The notes: a model not told the origin generated them from the sequence alone. DNA of 64,000 bases from Vreelandella zhaodongensis (GCF_013415115.1 NZ_JACCDD010000002.1:609725-673724), one strand, 5' to 3'; shown: positions 29,569-40,064, counted from the stretch's first letter. Translations and numbers: made by a program.

Positions 29569-31635
29569 CTACTGAGGTAGCTGGGAAATATCCGCCACTT
29601 CAAGGAACAGCGCTTGCAGACTGGCAAGCAGCGCTAAGCGGTTATGGCGAACGGCATTATCATCGGCCATGACCATTACCTGATCGAAGAAAGCATCGAC
29701 AGGCTCACGTAACGTTGCCAATGCATCCAGCGCCTGCTGGTAATCACCCGCTGAAAATAGCGGTGCCACCTGTTGCTGGCTAGCACTCACAGCGCTGAAC
29801 AGCGTTCGCTCAGCACCTTCCTGCAGCAGGTCTTGATTGACCTGGGTGCTACCATCGTGTTCCTGCTTGCTTAAAATGTTGGAAACACGCTTGTTAGCGG
29901 CGGCTAGTGCGGCGGCTTCTTCACGCTGAGCAAAGGCCTTAACGGCCCGTAAACGGCGAGCAAAATCCAGCGGTTTGGTCACTGGGCGAGCGCGAACCGC
30001 TAAGTACATTTCTGCGCTAATCCCTTCTTCCTGGCCCCAGGCACGGAAGCGATCCAGCATATAGGTCAGCACGTCTTCCACCAAGCCTTCCGCTTTGGGC
30101 AGCCCTTGATGTTGCTCTGCGGCCACGTTAAGTAGCTCGCGGAGGTCTAGACTAAGCTCACCCTTGACCAGGATGTTCAGCACACCGATGGAAGCACGGC
30201 GCAGGGCAAACGGATCCTTTGCGCCGGTCGGACGCTGGCCAATGCCGAAAATACCGACAAGCGTGTCCAGGCGATCAGCCAACGCTAGCGCTTGGCCAGT
30301 GAGACTCTGCGGAATGTTGTCGCTGGCAAAGCGGGGTAGGTACTGCTCTTCTAATGCCTGGGCTACGTCGGCAGGTTCGCCATCTTGCTCGGCATAATAG
30401 CGGCCCATAATGCCCTGGAGCTCTGGGAATTCGAGCACCATCTCGGTGACCAAGTCGCACTTGGCGAGTGCTACCGCGCGCTGAGCATGGCCCACGTCTG
30501 CGTTAATTTGCTCGGCAATATAAGTCGCGATCGCTGTGTTGCGACGCGCTTTGTCAGCCAGGGAGCCAAGTTGCTGCTGAAACACCACGCTTTCTAGCTG
30601 AGGAATGCGCGAAGCTAGGGTGCGTTTCCGGTCCGTGTCATAGAAGAAAGCAGCATCCGCGAGGCGCGGACGAATGACTTTTTCATTACCGGAAATTACT
30701 TGCTGAGGATCGGCGCTGTCAATGTTCGAAATGGTAATGAACAGTGGCTTCAGCTTGCCTTGGTCGTCCAACAGGTGGAAGTACTTTTGGTTGGCTTTCA
30801 TTGAAGAGATTAAGCATTCCGCAGGCACTTCAAGAAAGCGCTCATCGAAACTACCCGTCAATGCGACCGGCCACTCGACTAAACCGCTTACTTCTACCAA
30901 CAGGTCTTTATCGATTACGGCGTTCGCTTCCTGCACTTCGGCTTCGGCCAACACCTGCTCACGGATGCGCTCGCGGCGTCGCTGGCGGTCGGCTAGTACA
31001 TAGGCATTTTCTAGCGTAGTGAGGTAGCTATCGGCATGTTCTAGCTGGATGGCATCTGGCGCGTGGAAGCGATGACCGTAGGTGGTACGGCTAGCTTGCA
31101 GGCCAAGCGCTTCTGCGGCAATAACGTCGCTGCCATAAAGGGCGACTAACCAGTGAACCGGGCGGGAGAACTCAACGCGAGAGGAACCCCAGCGCATATT
31201 TTTAGGAACTGGGAGCGACTGTAGCGTTTTGCGAAGCATCTCTGGCAGCAGCGCTTGTACACTCTCTCCCTGCTGCTGTTCGCGGTAGCCAAGCCAGGTA
31301 CCTTTATCGGTTTCCAGGTGAATCAGCTCATCAACGCTGACGCCGCAAGAACGTGCAAAGCCTTCCGCCGCTTTGGTCGGCGCTCCATCCTTGAACGCGG
31401 CTGCTAGGGCAGGGCCACGACGCTCCACTTCACGGTCAGGCTGTTTATCTGCAAGCCCCATAACCTGCACCGCTAAACGGCGCGGGGTGGCGTAAGCGGC
31501 AACGCTTTGGAAGGGAATCTCTGCTTCTTGCAGGCCTTTTTCAATGCCAGCTGCAAACGCATCAGACAGCGCATCCAGCGCTGTCGGTGGAAGTTCTTCA
31601 GCGCCTAGTTCTAATAAAAGAGTATCAACAGCCAT
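29569..31635 (-). CDS. glyS: Glycyl-tRNA synthetase beta subunit
   Basis: 688-residue beta subunit of the tetrameric bacterial glycyl-tRNA synthetase, involved in tRNA recognition. LLLELGAEELPPTAL at the start, RRLAVQVMGLADKQPD, SRVEFSRPVHWLVAL, VPAECLISSMKANQKYF and VFQQQLGSLADKARR are family blocks. The C-terminal DALRG-like anticodon-binding part contains FDQVMVMADD. Its ATG overlaps the glyQ stop (TAATG). Confidence 0.97.
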   Translation of the reverse strand: MAVDTLLLELGAEELPPTALDALSDAFAAGIEKGLQEAEIPFQSVAAYATPRRLAVQVMGLADKQPDREVERRGPALAAAFKDGAPTKAAEGFARSCGVSVDELIHLETDKGTWLGYREQQQGESVQALLPEMLRKTLQSLPVPKNMRWGSSRVEFSRPVHWLVALYGSDVIAAEALGLQASRTTYGHRFHAPDAIQLEHADSYLTTLENAYVLADRQRRRERIREQVLAEAEVQEANAVIDKDLLVEVSGLVEWPVALTGSFDERFLEVPAECLISSMKANQKYFHLLDDQGKLKPLFITISNIDSADPQQVISGNEKVIRPRLADAAFFYDTDRKRTLASRIPQLESVVFQQQLGSLADKARRNTAIATYIAEQINADVGHAQRAVALAKCDLVTEMVLEFPELQGIMGRYYAEQDGEPADVAQALEEQYLPRFASDNIPQSLTGQALALADRLDTLVGIFGIGQRPTGAKDPFALRRASIGVLNILVKGELSLDLRELLNVAAEQHQGLPKAEGLVEDVLTYMLDRFRAWGQEEGISAEMYLAVRARPVTKPLDFARRLRAVKAFAQREEAAALAAANKRVSNILSKQEHDGSTQVNQDLLQEGAERTLFSAVSASQQQVAPLFSAGDYQQALDALATLREPVDAFFDQVMVMADDNAVRHNRLALLASLQALFLEVADISQLPQ

Positions 31636-32624
31636 TATGCGTCTCCCTGGTCAGCTAGCAGTTCGCGGCGCAGGGCCTCGGGTGCCATGGGGAATCCTTC
31701 TGCTTTACGAGACTCGAAGTAGGCGGTGGCGACGTCCCGTGCCATGGTACGAACGCGCAGAATAAAACGTTGGCGTTCGGTCACTGAAATCGCATGGCGA
31801 GCATCCAGTAGGTTAAACGTATGAGACGCTTTGAGTACCTGCTCGTAGGCAGGTAGCGGTAGGCTGGCTGCCAGGAGTTTGCTGCACTCTTTTTCCTGGT
31901 GATCAAAAGCGGCAAATAGCTGACCAACATCGGCGTGCTCAAAGTTATAGGCTGACTGCTCACGCTCGTTTTGCAGGTAGACGTCGCCGTAGCTGACCTT
32001 GCTGCCATCAGGCGCGATGGCCCACACCAGGTCATATACGCTATCGACGTTTTGCAGGTACATGGCGATACGCTCAAGCCCGTAGGTGAGCTCGCCGGTA
32101 ACGGGGTAGCACTCAATGCCGCCCGCCTGCTGGAAATAGGTGAACTGAGTTACTTCCATGCCGTTGAGCCACACTTCCCAACCCAGACCCCAGGCCCCCA
32201 GGGTGGGGGATTCCCAGTTATCTTCCACAAAGCGCACATCATGGATGAGCGGGTCGAGCCCCAGGCGCTTTAATGAACCAAGGTATAGGTCCTGCAGGTT
32301 GCTTGGTGAGGGTTTCATCACCACCTGGAACTGGTAGTAGTGCTGCAAGCGGTTGGGGTTTTCACCGTAGCGACCGTCTGTTGGTCGGCGGGAAGGCTGT
32401 ACATAGGCAGCGTTCCAGGTTTCTGGGCCAATTGCCCGTAGGAAGGTGGCAGGGTGGAAGGTGCCCGCGCCGACTTCCATATCGAGAGGTTGGAGAATGA
32501 CACAGCCCTGTTCTGCCCAGTACTGTTGCAGAGCAAGGATCAAGCCTTGAAAGGTCGACACATCAGGTGTCGATTGGTTTGTCGAGACACTCATCGCGGA
32601 AAGCACCGTTGGCCATGAATTCAT
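31635..32624 (-). CDS. glyQ: Glycyl-tRNA synthetase alpha subunit
   Basis: Class II synthetase catalytic subunit, 329 residues from the first [40 protein letters not shown] and [19 protein letters not shown] are diagnostic. An ATG at 32594 ([11 protein letters not shown]) would give 319 residues and aligns better with the E. coli start, but neither ATG has a clear ribosome binding site, so the 5' boundary is uncertain. It is divergent from hldD. Confidence 0.96.
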   Translation of the reverse strand: MNSWPTVLSAMSVSTNQSTPDVSTFQGLILALQQYWAEQGCVILQPLDMEVGAGTFHPATFLRAIGPETWNAAYVQPSRRPTDGRYGENPNRLQHYYQFQVVMKPSPSNLQDLYLGSLKRLGLDPLIHDVRFVEDNWESPTLGAWGLGWEVWLNGMEVTQFTYFQQAGGIECYPVTGELTYGLERIAMYLQNVDSVYDLVWAIAPDGSKVSYGDVYLQNEREQSAYNFEHADVGQLFAAFDHQEKECSKLLAASLPLPAYEQVLKASHTFNLLDARHAISVTERQRFILRVRTMARDVATAYFESRKAEGFPMAPEALRRELLADQGDA

Positions 32625-32704
32625 AAGCCGTCAAGTATACAATCACAGAGAGATGGGTTATAGGCACGTTAGCTAACAGAGCCGCTTTTGGTAAGGAGAA
32701 CGCG

Positions 32705-33661
32705 ATGATCGTTGTAACAGGCGGGGCCGGTTTTATCGGCGCGAATATTGTCAAAGCGCTTAACGCTCGCGGTCGTGATGATGTGATGGTGGTCGACGAT
32801 TTGCGTGATGGCACCAAGTTTATTAATTTGGCGGACTGCACGCTGGCCGATTACCTGGATAAAGATGACTTTCTAGCGCGAGTAAAAGCCGCCTTGGAGG
32901 GCAAACCAACAGACTTACCAACGATCGATGCTGTTTTCCATGAAGGTGCGTGCTCCGATACGACGGAGTGGGACGGGCACTACATGATGGAGAACAACTA
33001 CGAGTACTCCAAAGTACTGCTCAACTACTGTGACAAGTTCGGCATTCCGTTTTTATATGCATCGTCAGCGGCGACCTACGGTGGTAGTGATATTTTTAAA
33101 GAAGCACCTGAGCATGAGAAGCCGTTAAATGTGTACGGTTACTCTAAGCTGCTGTTTGATCAACATGTACGCTCACGCTGGAGCGAGTTAACGACGCAAG
33201 TGGTCGGTTTTCGTTACTTCAATGTCTATGGCCCCCGTGAGCAGCATAAGGGTAAGATGGCGAGTGTTGCCTACCATAACCATTTACAAATCCGAAATGG
33301 GGAAACCTTAAAGCTGTTTGGCGCTTACGGCGGTTACGAGGCAGGTATGCAGAGTCGTGACTTTGTGTACGTGGGTGACGTGGTCGACGTTAATCTATGG
33401 TTTTTGGATAACCCCCATGCGTCCGGTATTTTTAACTTGGGGACCGGCCGTGCAGAGCCATTCAAAGCGATTGGTGAGGCGGTGATCGGCTTTTATGGCC
33501 AGGGTAAAATTGACTACATACCGTTCCCCGAAGAACTTAAAGGGCGCTATCAAAGCTACACGCGTGCAGATATCAGTCATCTACGTGCTTCTGGATGCGA
33601 TGTTGAGTTCAAAACCGTCGCCCAAGGCGTGAACGCCTATTTGGAGTGGCTAAATGGCTAA
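32705..33661 (+). CDS. hldD: ADP-L-glycero-D-manno-heptose 6-epimerase
   Basis: NADP-dependent short-chain dehydrogenase of 318 residues that performs the last step of ADP-heptose synthesis. [13 protein letters not shown] is the dinucleotide motif, the active-site YGYSKLLFD provides Y-x3-K, and [19 protein letters not shown] is the HldD signature. AAGGAG precedes the ATG. Its stop overlaps waaF by 8 bases. Confidence 0.97.
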   Translation: MIVVTGGAGFIGANIVKALNARGRDDVMVVDDLRDGTKFINLADCTLADYLDKDDFLARVKAALEGKPTDLPTIDAVFHEGACSDTTEWDGHYMMENNYEYSKVLLNYCDKFGIPFLYASSAATYGGSDIFKEAPEHEKPLNVYGYSKLLFDQHVRSRWSELTTQVVGFRYFNVYGPREQHKGKMASVAYHNHLQIRNGETLKLFGAYGGYEAGMQSRDFVYVGDVVDVNLWFLDNPHASGIFNLGTGRAEPFKAIGEAVIGFYGQGKIDYIPFPEELKGRYQSYTRADISHLRASGCDVEFKTVAQGVNAYLEWLNG

Positions 33662-34673
33662 TTCTGCCAAGCGCATCTTGGTGGTCGGCCCTTCATGGGT
33701 CGGCGATATGGTGATGGCGCAAAGCCTGTTTATGACCTTGAAAGACCGACACCCCGGCGCAATCCTTGGGGTGATCGCACCGGCATGGTCACAGCCTATC
33801 CTTGAGCGTATGCCTGAGGTCGATGAGGTGTTGCCGCTAGCGGTGGGTCATGGTGAGTTCGGTCTTGCCAGCCGTCGTGAGCTGGCTATTCGCCTACGTG
33901 GCCGCTTTGATCGTGCCATTGTGCTGCCGCGTTCCTGGAAAGCGGCTTTAGTCCCGTTTATGGCGCGTATTCCCGAGCGAGTTGGCTTTTTAGGCGAGCA
34001 CCGCTACGGGTTGCTTAAAGAGCGTCGCAAGCTAGATAAACAGGTGCTGGATCAAACCGTCAAACGTTTCGTGTCTCTGGGCCTGCCGTTGGATGAGGCC
34101 ATGCGCGGTGATTTCGCTATTCCTCAGCCGCGGTTGACTATCGACCGAAATAACTTAGTCAACTTGCGCCTTACTCACGCACTATCGTCACGCCCAGCCA
34201 TTGGTATGATGCCTGGGGCAGAGTATGGACCGGCCAAACAGTGGCCCATAAGCTACTTCCATGAGTTAGCGGCGCGGCTAATTAAGGATGGTTTTGAAGT
34301 GCGCGTCATGGGCGGGGCGAAAGATCATGCAGCCGGTGAGAGCATTGTGGCAGGGTTGTCCCACGCGCATAATTTATGCGGTAAAACACAGTTAGCTGAT
34401 GCGGTTGATCTGTTGGCAGACTGCCACCAAGTGGTCACCAATGATTCAGGCTTAATGCACGTAGCAGCGGCAGTAGGGGCGCGCATTCACGCCTTGTATG
34501 GCTCCTCAACGCCTGTCTATACGCCGCCATTGACTGATAATGCGGTTATTCACTATTTGGGGCTTTCCTGTTCCCCCTGTTTCAAGCGAGTGTGTCCGCT
34601 GGGCCACACCAATTGCTTGAATGAGCTGAGCGTTGAGCAAGTGTATCAAGCAGTGAAGAGGCATATTTCATAG
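33654..34673 (+). CDS. waaF: ADP-heptose:LPS heptosyltransferase II
   Basis: GT9 enzyme of 339 residues that adds the second heptose to the LPS inner core. [20 protein letters not shown] at the N-terminus, [12 protein letters not shown] in the middle, and [13 protein letters not shown] followed by ALYGSSTP in the ADP-heptose-binding domain identify Waa[18 protein letters not shown] near the C-terminus is also characteristic. It overlaps hldD and converges with the OpgB-like gene. Confidence 0.95.
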   Translation: MANSAKRILVVGPSWVGDMVMAQSLFMTLKDRHPGAILGVIAPAWSQPILERMPEVDEVLPLAVGHGEFGLASRRELAIRLRGRFDRAIVLPRSWKAALVPFMARIPERVGFLGEHRYGLLKERRKLDKQVLDQTVKRFVSLGLPLDEAMRGDFAIPQPRLTIDRNNLVNLRLTHALSSRPAIGMMPGAEYGPAKQWPISYFHELAARLIKDGFEVRVMGGAKDHAAGESIVAGLSHAHNLCGKTQLADAVDLLADCHQVVTNDSGLMHVAAAVGARIHALYGSSTPVYTPPLTDNAVIHYLGLSCSPCFKRVCPLGHTNCLNELSVEQVYQAVKRHIS

Positions 34674-34739
34674 ACGGAGGGAAGGTTAGGGCGGCACACC
34701 AGGCAGCAGTGCTAAGGGGCTGCCCAGTGTTTCAATATA

Positions 34740-36404
34740 CTAATGCGAAATAATAAGCTCATCAGCATTGTCGCCAGGACTTTCTACTACCTGTTCCCCT
34801 TTATTTGGTGTTATGTCGGCGTCACGACGCTGAGGAGCAAGGCCATCCCACAAGCGCTGCTGAAGAGCGTTCTCTTCCCTCAGACGTGCATTGATGTCCG
34901 TAAGACCATGGCGCTCAAGTAATGTGCGTGTTTCGCTGTCGAGAAGTGAAACTCCCAAACCAGCGCGGGAGTCCTTCGGCATATAGCCCATGGAATCTAA
35001 CAGCGTCGGAAATACGTCCACCATTGACGCTTCACGAATAATCCGTTCAGGTTGAAGATCGTCTCCCAGCAGCATAAATGTGTTGTCGCGATCCATCGTA
35101 GTAAGTTCATCCCAGACAGAAACACGCATGGTGAGATGGTCACTCACAATAGCGACAACCGTGTTATCTAATAGTCCTTGCTCTTCAAGGCGTTCCAGCA
35201 AATCATGCGCAAGCCATGCTGAGCACTCGACAGAGTACAGAATATCCACGCCATCCCATTCTCCTTGCCGATCAATACAGCGCTGAGCGGGATAACCATT
35301 AGGAGCGTGTCCTGCAATGGTCAGATTAACAACACCCCATGGACCTTCGCTTTCAGCGCTTAAACGCTCAATCTCTGCCGCCGTGAAGTCGTACAGTGAG
35401 TCATCATATAGGCCCCAGTTATTTACGTAGTCAGGGTCGTCTAGGCGTGGTTGTAGCTCTTTTAATCCGTAAACATTATTGAAACCGTGGTCGTTATAGA
35501 ATAATCCTTTTCCAGCGAATTCAGTACTTGCACCGCCTAAATAACTGAGTCGGTACCCTTGATCTGCTAAGAGGTCGCCTAGGCAGCGAATGCCGGGGAC
35601 GACCGTGGAGAGTGGCTCAAATTGACGGTCGTGTAGTAATCCCGCTGGCATAAGAGGTGTTCCGCATTGGCTAGCAATCATTCCTGCCATGGTCCAACCG
35701 GTATTATCGACTTGGCGAACCCCTTCAAAGACGATTGCTGCTTCGCCAATAGCGTTTAAGTCTGCGTAGGCATCGCCAAAACGTGGGTCGTCGTAAGTGC
35801 GCTCGATGCTTTCAAGATAAAGCAGCAGTAGATTCGGAGGATTCTCCTGTGCAGTAATCTGAGGTTCAACATAGCGGCGGTCTAACCAACTACCGTCGTC
35901 TGTAACAACCGCAGCGCTACGCTGGCCTATGCCGAAGATCAGCGGATTGGTAACCAGCAGGGCAATAGCGACCAAAGGCTCCACTCGCCTCCAGCGGCGA
36001 TCATGGTGAATAAGCCAAGTAAAGGCAGCTAATAAGCCCAAAATACTGATGGTGTAAATCACCGCAGCTACCATACGTCCTGAACCACCATGATCGGTGA
36101 TACCCGCTTGCAGGTGGAAGAAAACGGCAGCTAAGTCGACAATACCGAAGCTATCAGCCAGATAGACATACAAGCCCCATAAGCAGAGCGGTAGTAGCGA
36201 CCAGGGCAAGGTCTTGCGGTAGGGGGGATTGATCGGTGATGTCCCCCAATTAAGCTTTAGGCTGATGGCTAGCCATAAGCCCGTGATAATAAATAGTGTC
36301 CACCATGGTAAGCGGGTCATCGTTGTAATGGCATAGCCCAAACATGCGCCAATGACAACGAACGGCAGCCAGGGGGTAAACTTTAATGAAGTTAAGTGAC
36401 TCAT
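34740..36404 (-). CDS. OpgB/MdoB-like phosphoglycerol transferase (sulfatase fold)
   Basis: 554-residue membrane enzyme of the alkaline-phosphatase/sulfatase superfamily. Four or five transmembrane segments occupy residues 10-160, followed by a periplasmic domain. LLLLYLESIERTYDDP, the nucleophile threonine T238 in NTGWTMAGMIASQCGTP, FAGKGLFYNDHGFNNVYG, NNWGLYDDSLYDF and VSDHL match E. coli OpgB, which transfers phosphoglycerol to periplasmic glucans. It lacks the C-terminal ~200 residues of that 763-residue protein. Its place in an LPS core locus raises the possibility that its acceptor is LPS; this is an inference. Confidence 0.85.
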   Translation of the reverse strand: MSHLTSLKFTPWLPFVVIGACLGYAITTMTRLPWWTLFIITGLWLAISLKLNWGTSPINPPYRKTLPWSLLPLCLWGLYVYLADSFGIVDLAAVFFHLQAGITDHGGSGRMVAAVIYTISILGLLAAFTWLIHHDRRWRRVEPLVAIALLVTNPLIFGIGQRSAAVVTDDGSWLDRRYVEPQITAQENPPNLLLLYLESIERTYDDPRFGDAYADLNAIGEAAIVFEGVRQVDNTGWTMAGMIASQCGTPLMPAGLLHDRQFEPLSTVVPGIRCLGDLLADQGYRLSYLGGASTEFAGKGLFYNDHGFNNVYGLKELQPRLDDPDYVNNWGLYDDSLYDFTAAEIERLSAESEGPWGVVNLTIAGHAPNGYPAQRCIDRQGEWDGVDILYSVECSAWLAHDLLERLEEQGLLDNTVVAIVSDHLTMRVSVWDELTTMDRDNTFMLLGDDLQPERIIREASMVDVFPTLLDSMGYMPKDSRAGLGVSLLDSETRTLLERHGLTDINARLREENALQQRLWDGLAPQRRDADITPNKGEQVVESPGDNADELIISH

Positions 36405-36500
36405 ATGTCTCCTGTACTTTTCACGCTACCTTGCCATGGGAACGTATTTATTATGCGTATTATAAACCTCTGGCCGGATAAACTGTTTGTAAGGCTATAG

Positions 36501-37478
36501 TTACTTAAGGTAAAAATTTACTTGTTCTTGCAAACTGCCTTCACCATACATAGTGTTAACGGTATCAACAGCATTCTTTCCAATGTAGCGCCTAAGGGAT
36601 TTATCTTCTATTAACATTTCTAATAAAGCTTGGGCTTCTTCTGTCGTATTGAAAAGAAAGCCATTTTTTCCGTGTTCAATCCAGTCTACGTAGCCACCCT
36701 TATTTTCAGCTATTACGGGTAATCCTGCTGCCATCGCTTCAAAAATAACTCTGCCAAAGGTTTCTACATGCTTGCCGGTGCGATAATAGAAAATATCTAT
36801 GCTGCTATAAAATTCTGAGGCTTTTAAAGTGCCGGTTTCCAATATTTTTATATTTTTTGTATTCTCTAGTTCGTTTATTAAGCAAGAGGCTCCTTGAAGA
36901 ATTATTTTGACATTATCTCGTGCCAGTTTTTTATAAAGCTCAATGTCTTGAAGGTTATGTTTACCTGGGTCATCTCTACTCATTCTTCCAATAATAGTAA
37001 TTCCGCTATCACCTCTATGGGTGGCGATGCTAGAAAACTCTGAAATATCAATTGGGGAGGGAAAAACGGTCGCATCTATACGTTCAGAATTTTTCTGATA
37101 GTTAGATACTACAATATATTCAACATCAGGCCATTTGAGTAGTTTAGGATGATGAGAAGTGATTTTGACGTGTTTGGGATGGAATGTATTATAAATATTT
37201 ATTAGCCTATCTGGGCGTCCGATTAAGTAGGGCCAAAGTTTATTTCTCCAATGACAACCTACAAAAATATAGGTGCCTTTCTTTGGATATCCATTTTTTT
37301 GTAAAAAAGAAACTTTTCTAATATTATTTTTTTTCATCAGTTTAGGGCAGGCGCGAGAGGTACTTGCCCATAGTGTTACATTAGCATGCTTTGAAAGAAT
37401 ATTAGATAAATGCAGAGCTTCTTGCTCGCTTCCTCCAAATTCGGTTTTAAAGCTATTAAAAATATGTATTTCTTTCAT
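36501..37478 (-). CDS. Glycosyltransferase, family 4
   Basis: 325-residue GT-B glycosyltransferase, presumably adding a sugar to the LPS core from the cytoplasmic side. The acceptor-side start FNSFKTEFGGSEQEALHLSN, ITIIGRMSRDDPGKHN at the domain joint, and the donor-binding ETFGRVIFEAMAAGLPVIAE (E-x7-E) are clear. DNA is visibly more AT-rich than in the flanking genes. Transcribed with the GT90 gene 5 bases upstream. Sugar specificity cannot be told from sequence. Confidence 0.85.
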   Translation of the reverse strand: MKEIHIFNSFKTEFGGSEQEALHLSNILSKHANVTLWASTSRACPKLMKKNNIRKVSFLQKNGYPKKGTYIFVGCHWRNKLWPYLIGRPDRLINIYNTFHPKHVKITSHHPKLLKWPDVEYIVVSNYQKNSERIDATVFPSPIDISEFSSIATHRGDSGITIIGRMSRDDPGKHNLQDIELYKKLARDNVKIILQGASCLINELENTKNIKILETGTLKASEFYSSIDIFYYRTGKHVETFGRVIFEAMAAGLPVIAENKGGYVDWIEHGKNGFLFNTTEEAQALLEMLIEDKSLRRYIGKNAVDTVNTMYGEGSLQEQVNFYLK

Positions 37479-37483
37479 AAAGT

Positions 37484-38497
37484 TTAAACCGATGTTAGGT
37501 GGTTGAACTCAGAGGATTGTCCGCTATTTGAAAAATATTTTTTTAAAACTAAGTGAGATATCAATGCTTCTCGGTCATGGTCCAAAAATGGCCTAACGTA
37601 ATCATTTGCATTTTTTATTATTGCAGTAGCATCATCTTTATTTTCTAAGTAAAAAGTAATCTTTTCGTCAAGATCAGAATAGTCTTCCTTTAACTCCACG
37701 TAATGTACGCCAGGCGATAACGTGCCTTCCATAAACCAAGTTTCAAACTTCGGTTTAACCATAAAGCACAAAGAGTTTGAGGCCATAATCCATTTTAAGT
37801 TACTTGCGACTTCGTTTCCTTCGATACTTAAAATGAATTTATATTTCAATTGGTCTTGTATGCTCATAAAGGATTGCTTTCCAAGACCTGCATCTTTTCT
37901 CGTATCCCCTACATCACAGCGGGGATGAGAAAAGAAATTTTCAATAAAAAAACGTCGGTGTGGCTGATGGCAAGCACCACGCCAAACCAACATATCTTTC
38001 TTGTCGGCGTACTGGAAAGGATCCTTCACAAAATTGAAATGCCGAATAGTGTTTAATTTCAATAAAATAGAGTTCTCATTGGCATCTAAGATGGGCCTGC
38101 TCTTAACGAGTGTTGGCGCACTCGGTATCGATTGAACATCGCCAGGTAAGTAATGAAATAATAAATCACCCGAAAATGCGGCTAGCTGCATAGTTAAATC
38201 GTAATGATAAAACCAGCTACCTTCTTTTTTTAGACCGGTGGCTTGGTAAATAGGCAGTTTTTGATCAATTGAAAAGGTGTGGTTAACTTTGTTGTAATAG
38301 TTGAGTCTTTCTAATATGCTGTTTTTTTCGCAAGAAGGTGCTTGTAAATACCTTTCATTAAACAGGAGTTCCATTCTTCTTTCGTGCCATTTTTTTGGCG
38401 TTGTCTTGGTTCTTGCGTATTTGTAGTAACGCTTTAGTTTTTCTGAGTTTTTACTGAATTTTTGAAAAGTATTAGATAGATTCATTTTTCTTCTCAA
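37484..38497 (-). CDS. Glycosyltransferase family 90 (CAP10-like)
   Basis: 337-residue protein of the CAP10/GT90 type, known from eukaryotic xylosyl/glucosyltransferases and some bacterial LPS loci. DMLVWRGACHQPHRR, the KYKFILSIEGNEVASNLKWI block, FETWFMEGTLSPGVHYVELK and a C-terminal ENKDDATAIIKNANDYV are the diagnostic features. The DNA is AT-rich. Its start overlaps the end of the next upstream GT2 gene by 26 bases if the first ATG is used; the ATG four codons in (MNLSNTF) shortens the overlap. Confidence 0.82.
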   Translation of the reverse strand: MRRKMNLSNTFQKFSKNSEKLKRYYKYARTKTTPKKWHERRMELLFNERYLQAPSCEKNSILERLNYYNKVNHTFSIDQKLPIYQATGLKKEGSWFYHYDLTMQLAAFSGDLLFHYLPGDVQSIPSAPTLVKSRPILDANENSILLKLNTIRHFNFVKDPFQYADKKDMLVWRGACHQPHRRFFIENFFSHPRCDVGDTRKDAGLGKQSFMSIQDQLKYKFILSIEGNEVASNLKWIMASNSLCFMVKPKFETWFMEGTLSPGVHYVELKEDYSDLDEKITFYLENKDDATAIIKNANDYVRPFLDHDREALISHLVLKKYFSNSGQSSEFNHLTSV

Positions 38498-39302
38498 AAA
38501 AAGTGTTTATACCAGAGGTACATAGAGTTTTTCTGTCTTCTAAAGAAAGCTGGAATCTAGCAGTATTTTGACTTTCGTTTAGTCGTGAGGCTTCTTTGTG
38601 GTGCATGTGTACGACGTAGCTAAAAAACTTGCCTTCTTTTCGGTAAATGCTGTTATTTATTAATCTAATAACTAAATCACTATCCTCGAGTCCCCAACCA
38701 ATAAAATCATTGTCAAAGCCGTTGATAGCAAGGAGATCCTGCTTCCATAGTGAAAGGTTACATGTGACTGCACCTTGCCATTTTCTGGCTCTTTTGAATC
38801 GTAATGAAGAGCCAGTGGGTAACTTTAGGGCTGGATGCGCTCTTTTTAATTTTTTCTTTAGCCAAAGCTGAAAGATTTCTTTACGATTAAAGCTGGGAGC
38901 AATTTTTCTGGCAACGAGCTCTTCGGTATAGTGTTCGGACAGTTTGACTCTAGAGCCTGCAATGAAAAATCCTTTTTGAGACAAAGCAACATGGTCAGAA
39001 ATAAAAGCCGGAGGAATAATGCAGTCACCATCAATAAAGATGATATAGTCACCTTCGGATAAATAAGCAGCTTTGTTTCTAATAAGAGCAGCCCTAAAGC
39101 CAGCATCTTCATGCCACGCATGTTTTATTGTAACATTACTGTGTTGGATGAAGTTATCTATGCATAACTGGGTTTCTTTTCCAGAGCCATCGTCGGCGAT
39201 AATAATCTCATAGTCTTTGTAATCTTGATTAATAGCGCTTTTTAATACAAGCGCCAAAGCCTCCGGCCAGTTATAGGTAGTAATGATAAGGCTAACTTTC
39301 AT
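38472..39302 (-). CDS. Glycosyltransferase, family 2 (galactosyltransferase-like C-terminus)
   Basis: 276-residue GT-A enzyme. The N-terminal VSLIITTYNWPEAL and EIIIADDGSG bind the nucleotide sugar, IIFIDGDCIIPPAF holds the metal-binding DGD, and the C-terminal GWGLEDSDLVIRLI is the ED catalytic motif of this subfamily. It starts within the last bases of the WaaE-like gene and is part of the same AT-rich operon. Confidence 0.88.
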   Translation of the reverse strand: MKVSLIITTYNWPEALALVLKSAINQDYKDYEIIIADDGSGKETQLCIDNFIQHSNVTIKHAWHEDAGFRAALIRNKAAYLSEGDYIIFIDGDCIIPPAFISDHVALSQKGFFIAGSRVKLSEHYTEELVARKIAPSFNRKEIFQLWLKKKLKRAHPALKLPTGSSLRFKRARKWQGAVTCNLSLWKQDLLAINGFDNDFIGWGLEDSDLVIRLINNSIYRKEGKFFSYVVHMHHKEASRLNESQNTARFQLSLEDRKTLCTSGINTFFEKKNESI

Positions 39303-40057
39303 TTTTTTACCTCAGATCTCTGATATACCTTGGCATACTTGAAGAAAACGCCAATGGCATCGCCAAAGGAAATAACAAACCCTCGCCAACCTGAAAGAAT
39401 ACCTAGTTTGAGTAGGTAGGATCTGAAAAATGCAAAAAATGTTTTTAGCACAATGAAAAAGAAACTGTATTTTACTTTTTTATCAGAGGAAGCATATATT
39501 TCTGAATAAAGCTGTGCTTTATCCAGCGTTTGCTTTATATCAAAAATAGCATTGTGTATGAGCTTACCTTTTAGCTTTATCGTTTTGGTGTTTTTATTTA
39601 TTTCAACTTTTTCATGGACTTGGCTGTCGGTAAATTTGTGCGATTTCTTATTGTATAACCGAACGATAAAATCGTTTCCCCAGCCATTAGTGGTGATTTT
39701 TTTTCCACAAAACCAGTTTTCTCTTAATATCAAACCAACTGATGTTACTTCGTTTAAGTGCCAGGTGGATAGTTCATCCAACGTGCTTTGATGAAGCTCT
39801 TCATCTGAGTCAAGGGAGAGCACCCAATCTGTTGGTGCTTTATCAGCAGCTAAATTTTTAGTCGGACCAAAACCAAAAAAATCGCCCTCAACCAAAATGA
39901 CGTTATCGAATGAGCGACATATGCTGATGGTGCCATCATTCGACCCATTGTCATAAACAATAATATGTTTAAAGTTTTTAAGAGACTCTAGACATCTCTT
40001 AATTGTATTTTCACTATTCTTTGAAATAATGACGGGTGTTACGCTTTCAAGTAACAT
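39299..40057 (-). CDS. WaaE-like glycosyltransferase, family 2
   Basis: 252-residue GT2 enzyme resembling WaaE/KdtX, the beta-1,4-glucosyltransferases that extend the first heptose of the core. VTPVIISKNSENTIKRCLES, VYDNGSNDGT, EGDFFGFGPTKNLA and WVLSLDSDEEL are the family blocks. A C-terminal hydrophobic stretch (FFFIVLKTFFAFFRSYLL) may bind the membrane. It lies 7 bases after kdkA, so the AT-rich GT genes are probably read from the kdkA promoter. Confidence 0.85.
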   Translation of the reverse strand: MLLESVTPVIISKNSENTIKRCLESLKNFKHIIVYDNGSNDGTISICRSFDNVILVEGDFFGFGPTKNLAADKAPTDWVLSLDSDEELHQSTLDELSTWHLNEVTSVGLILRENWFCGKKITTNGWGNDFIVRLYNKKSHKFTDSQVHEKVEINKNTKTIKLKGKLIHNAIFDIKQTLDKAQLYSEIYASSDKKVKYSFFFIVLKTFFAFFRSYLLKLGILSGWRGFVISFGDAIGVFFKYAKVYQRSEVKK

Positions 40058-40064
40058 ATAAAGC

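Noticed and set aside
29569..32624. Several long plus-strand frames opposite glyS and glyQ
   Set aside because: They have no ribosome binding sites or recognisable motifs and mirror the codon pattern of the strongly conserved synthetase genes.
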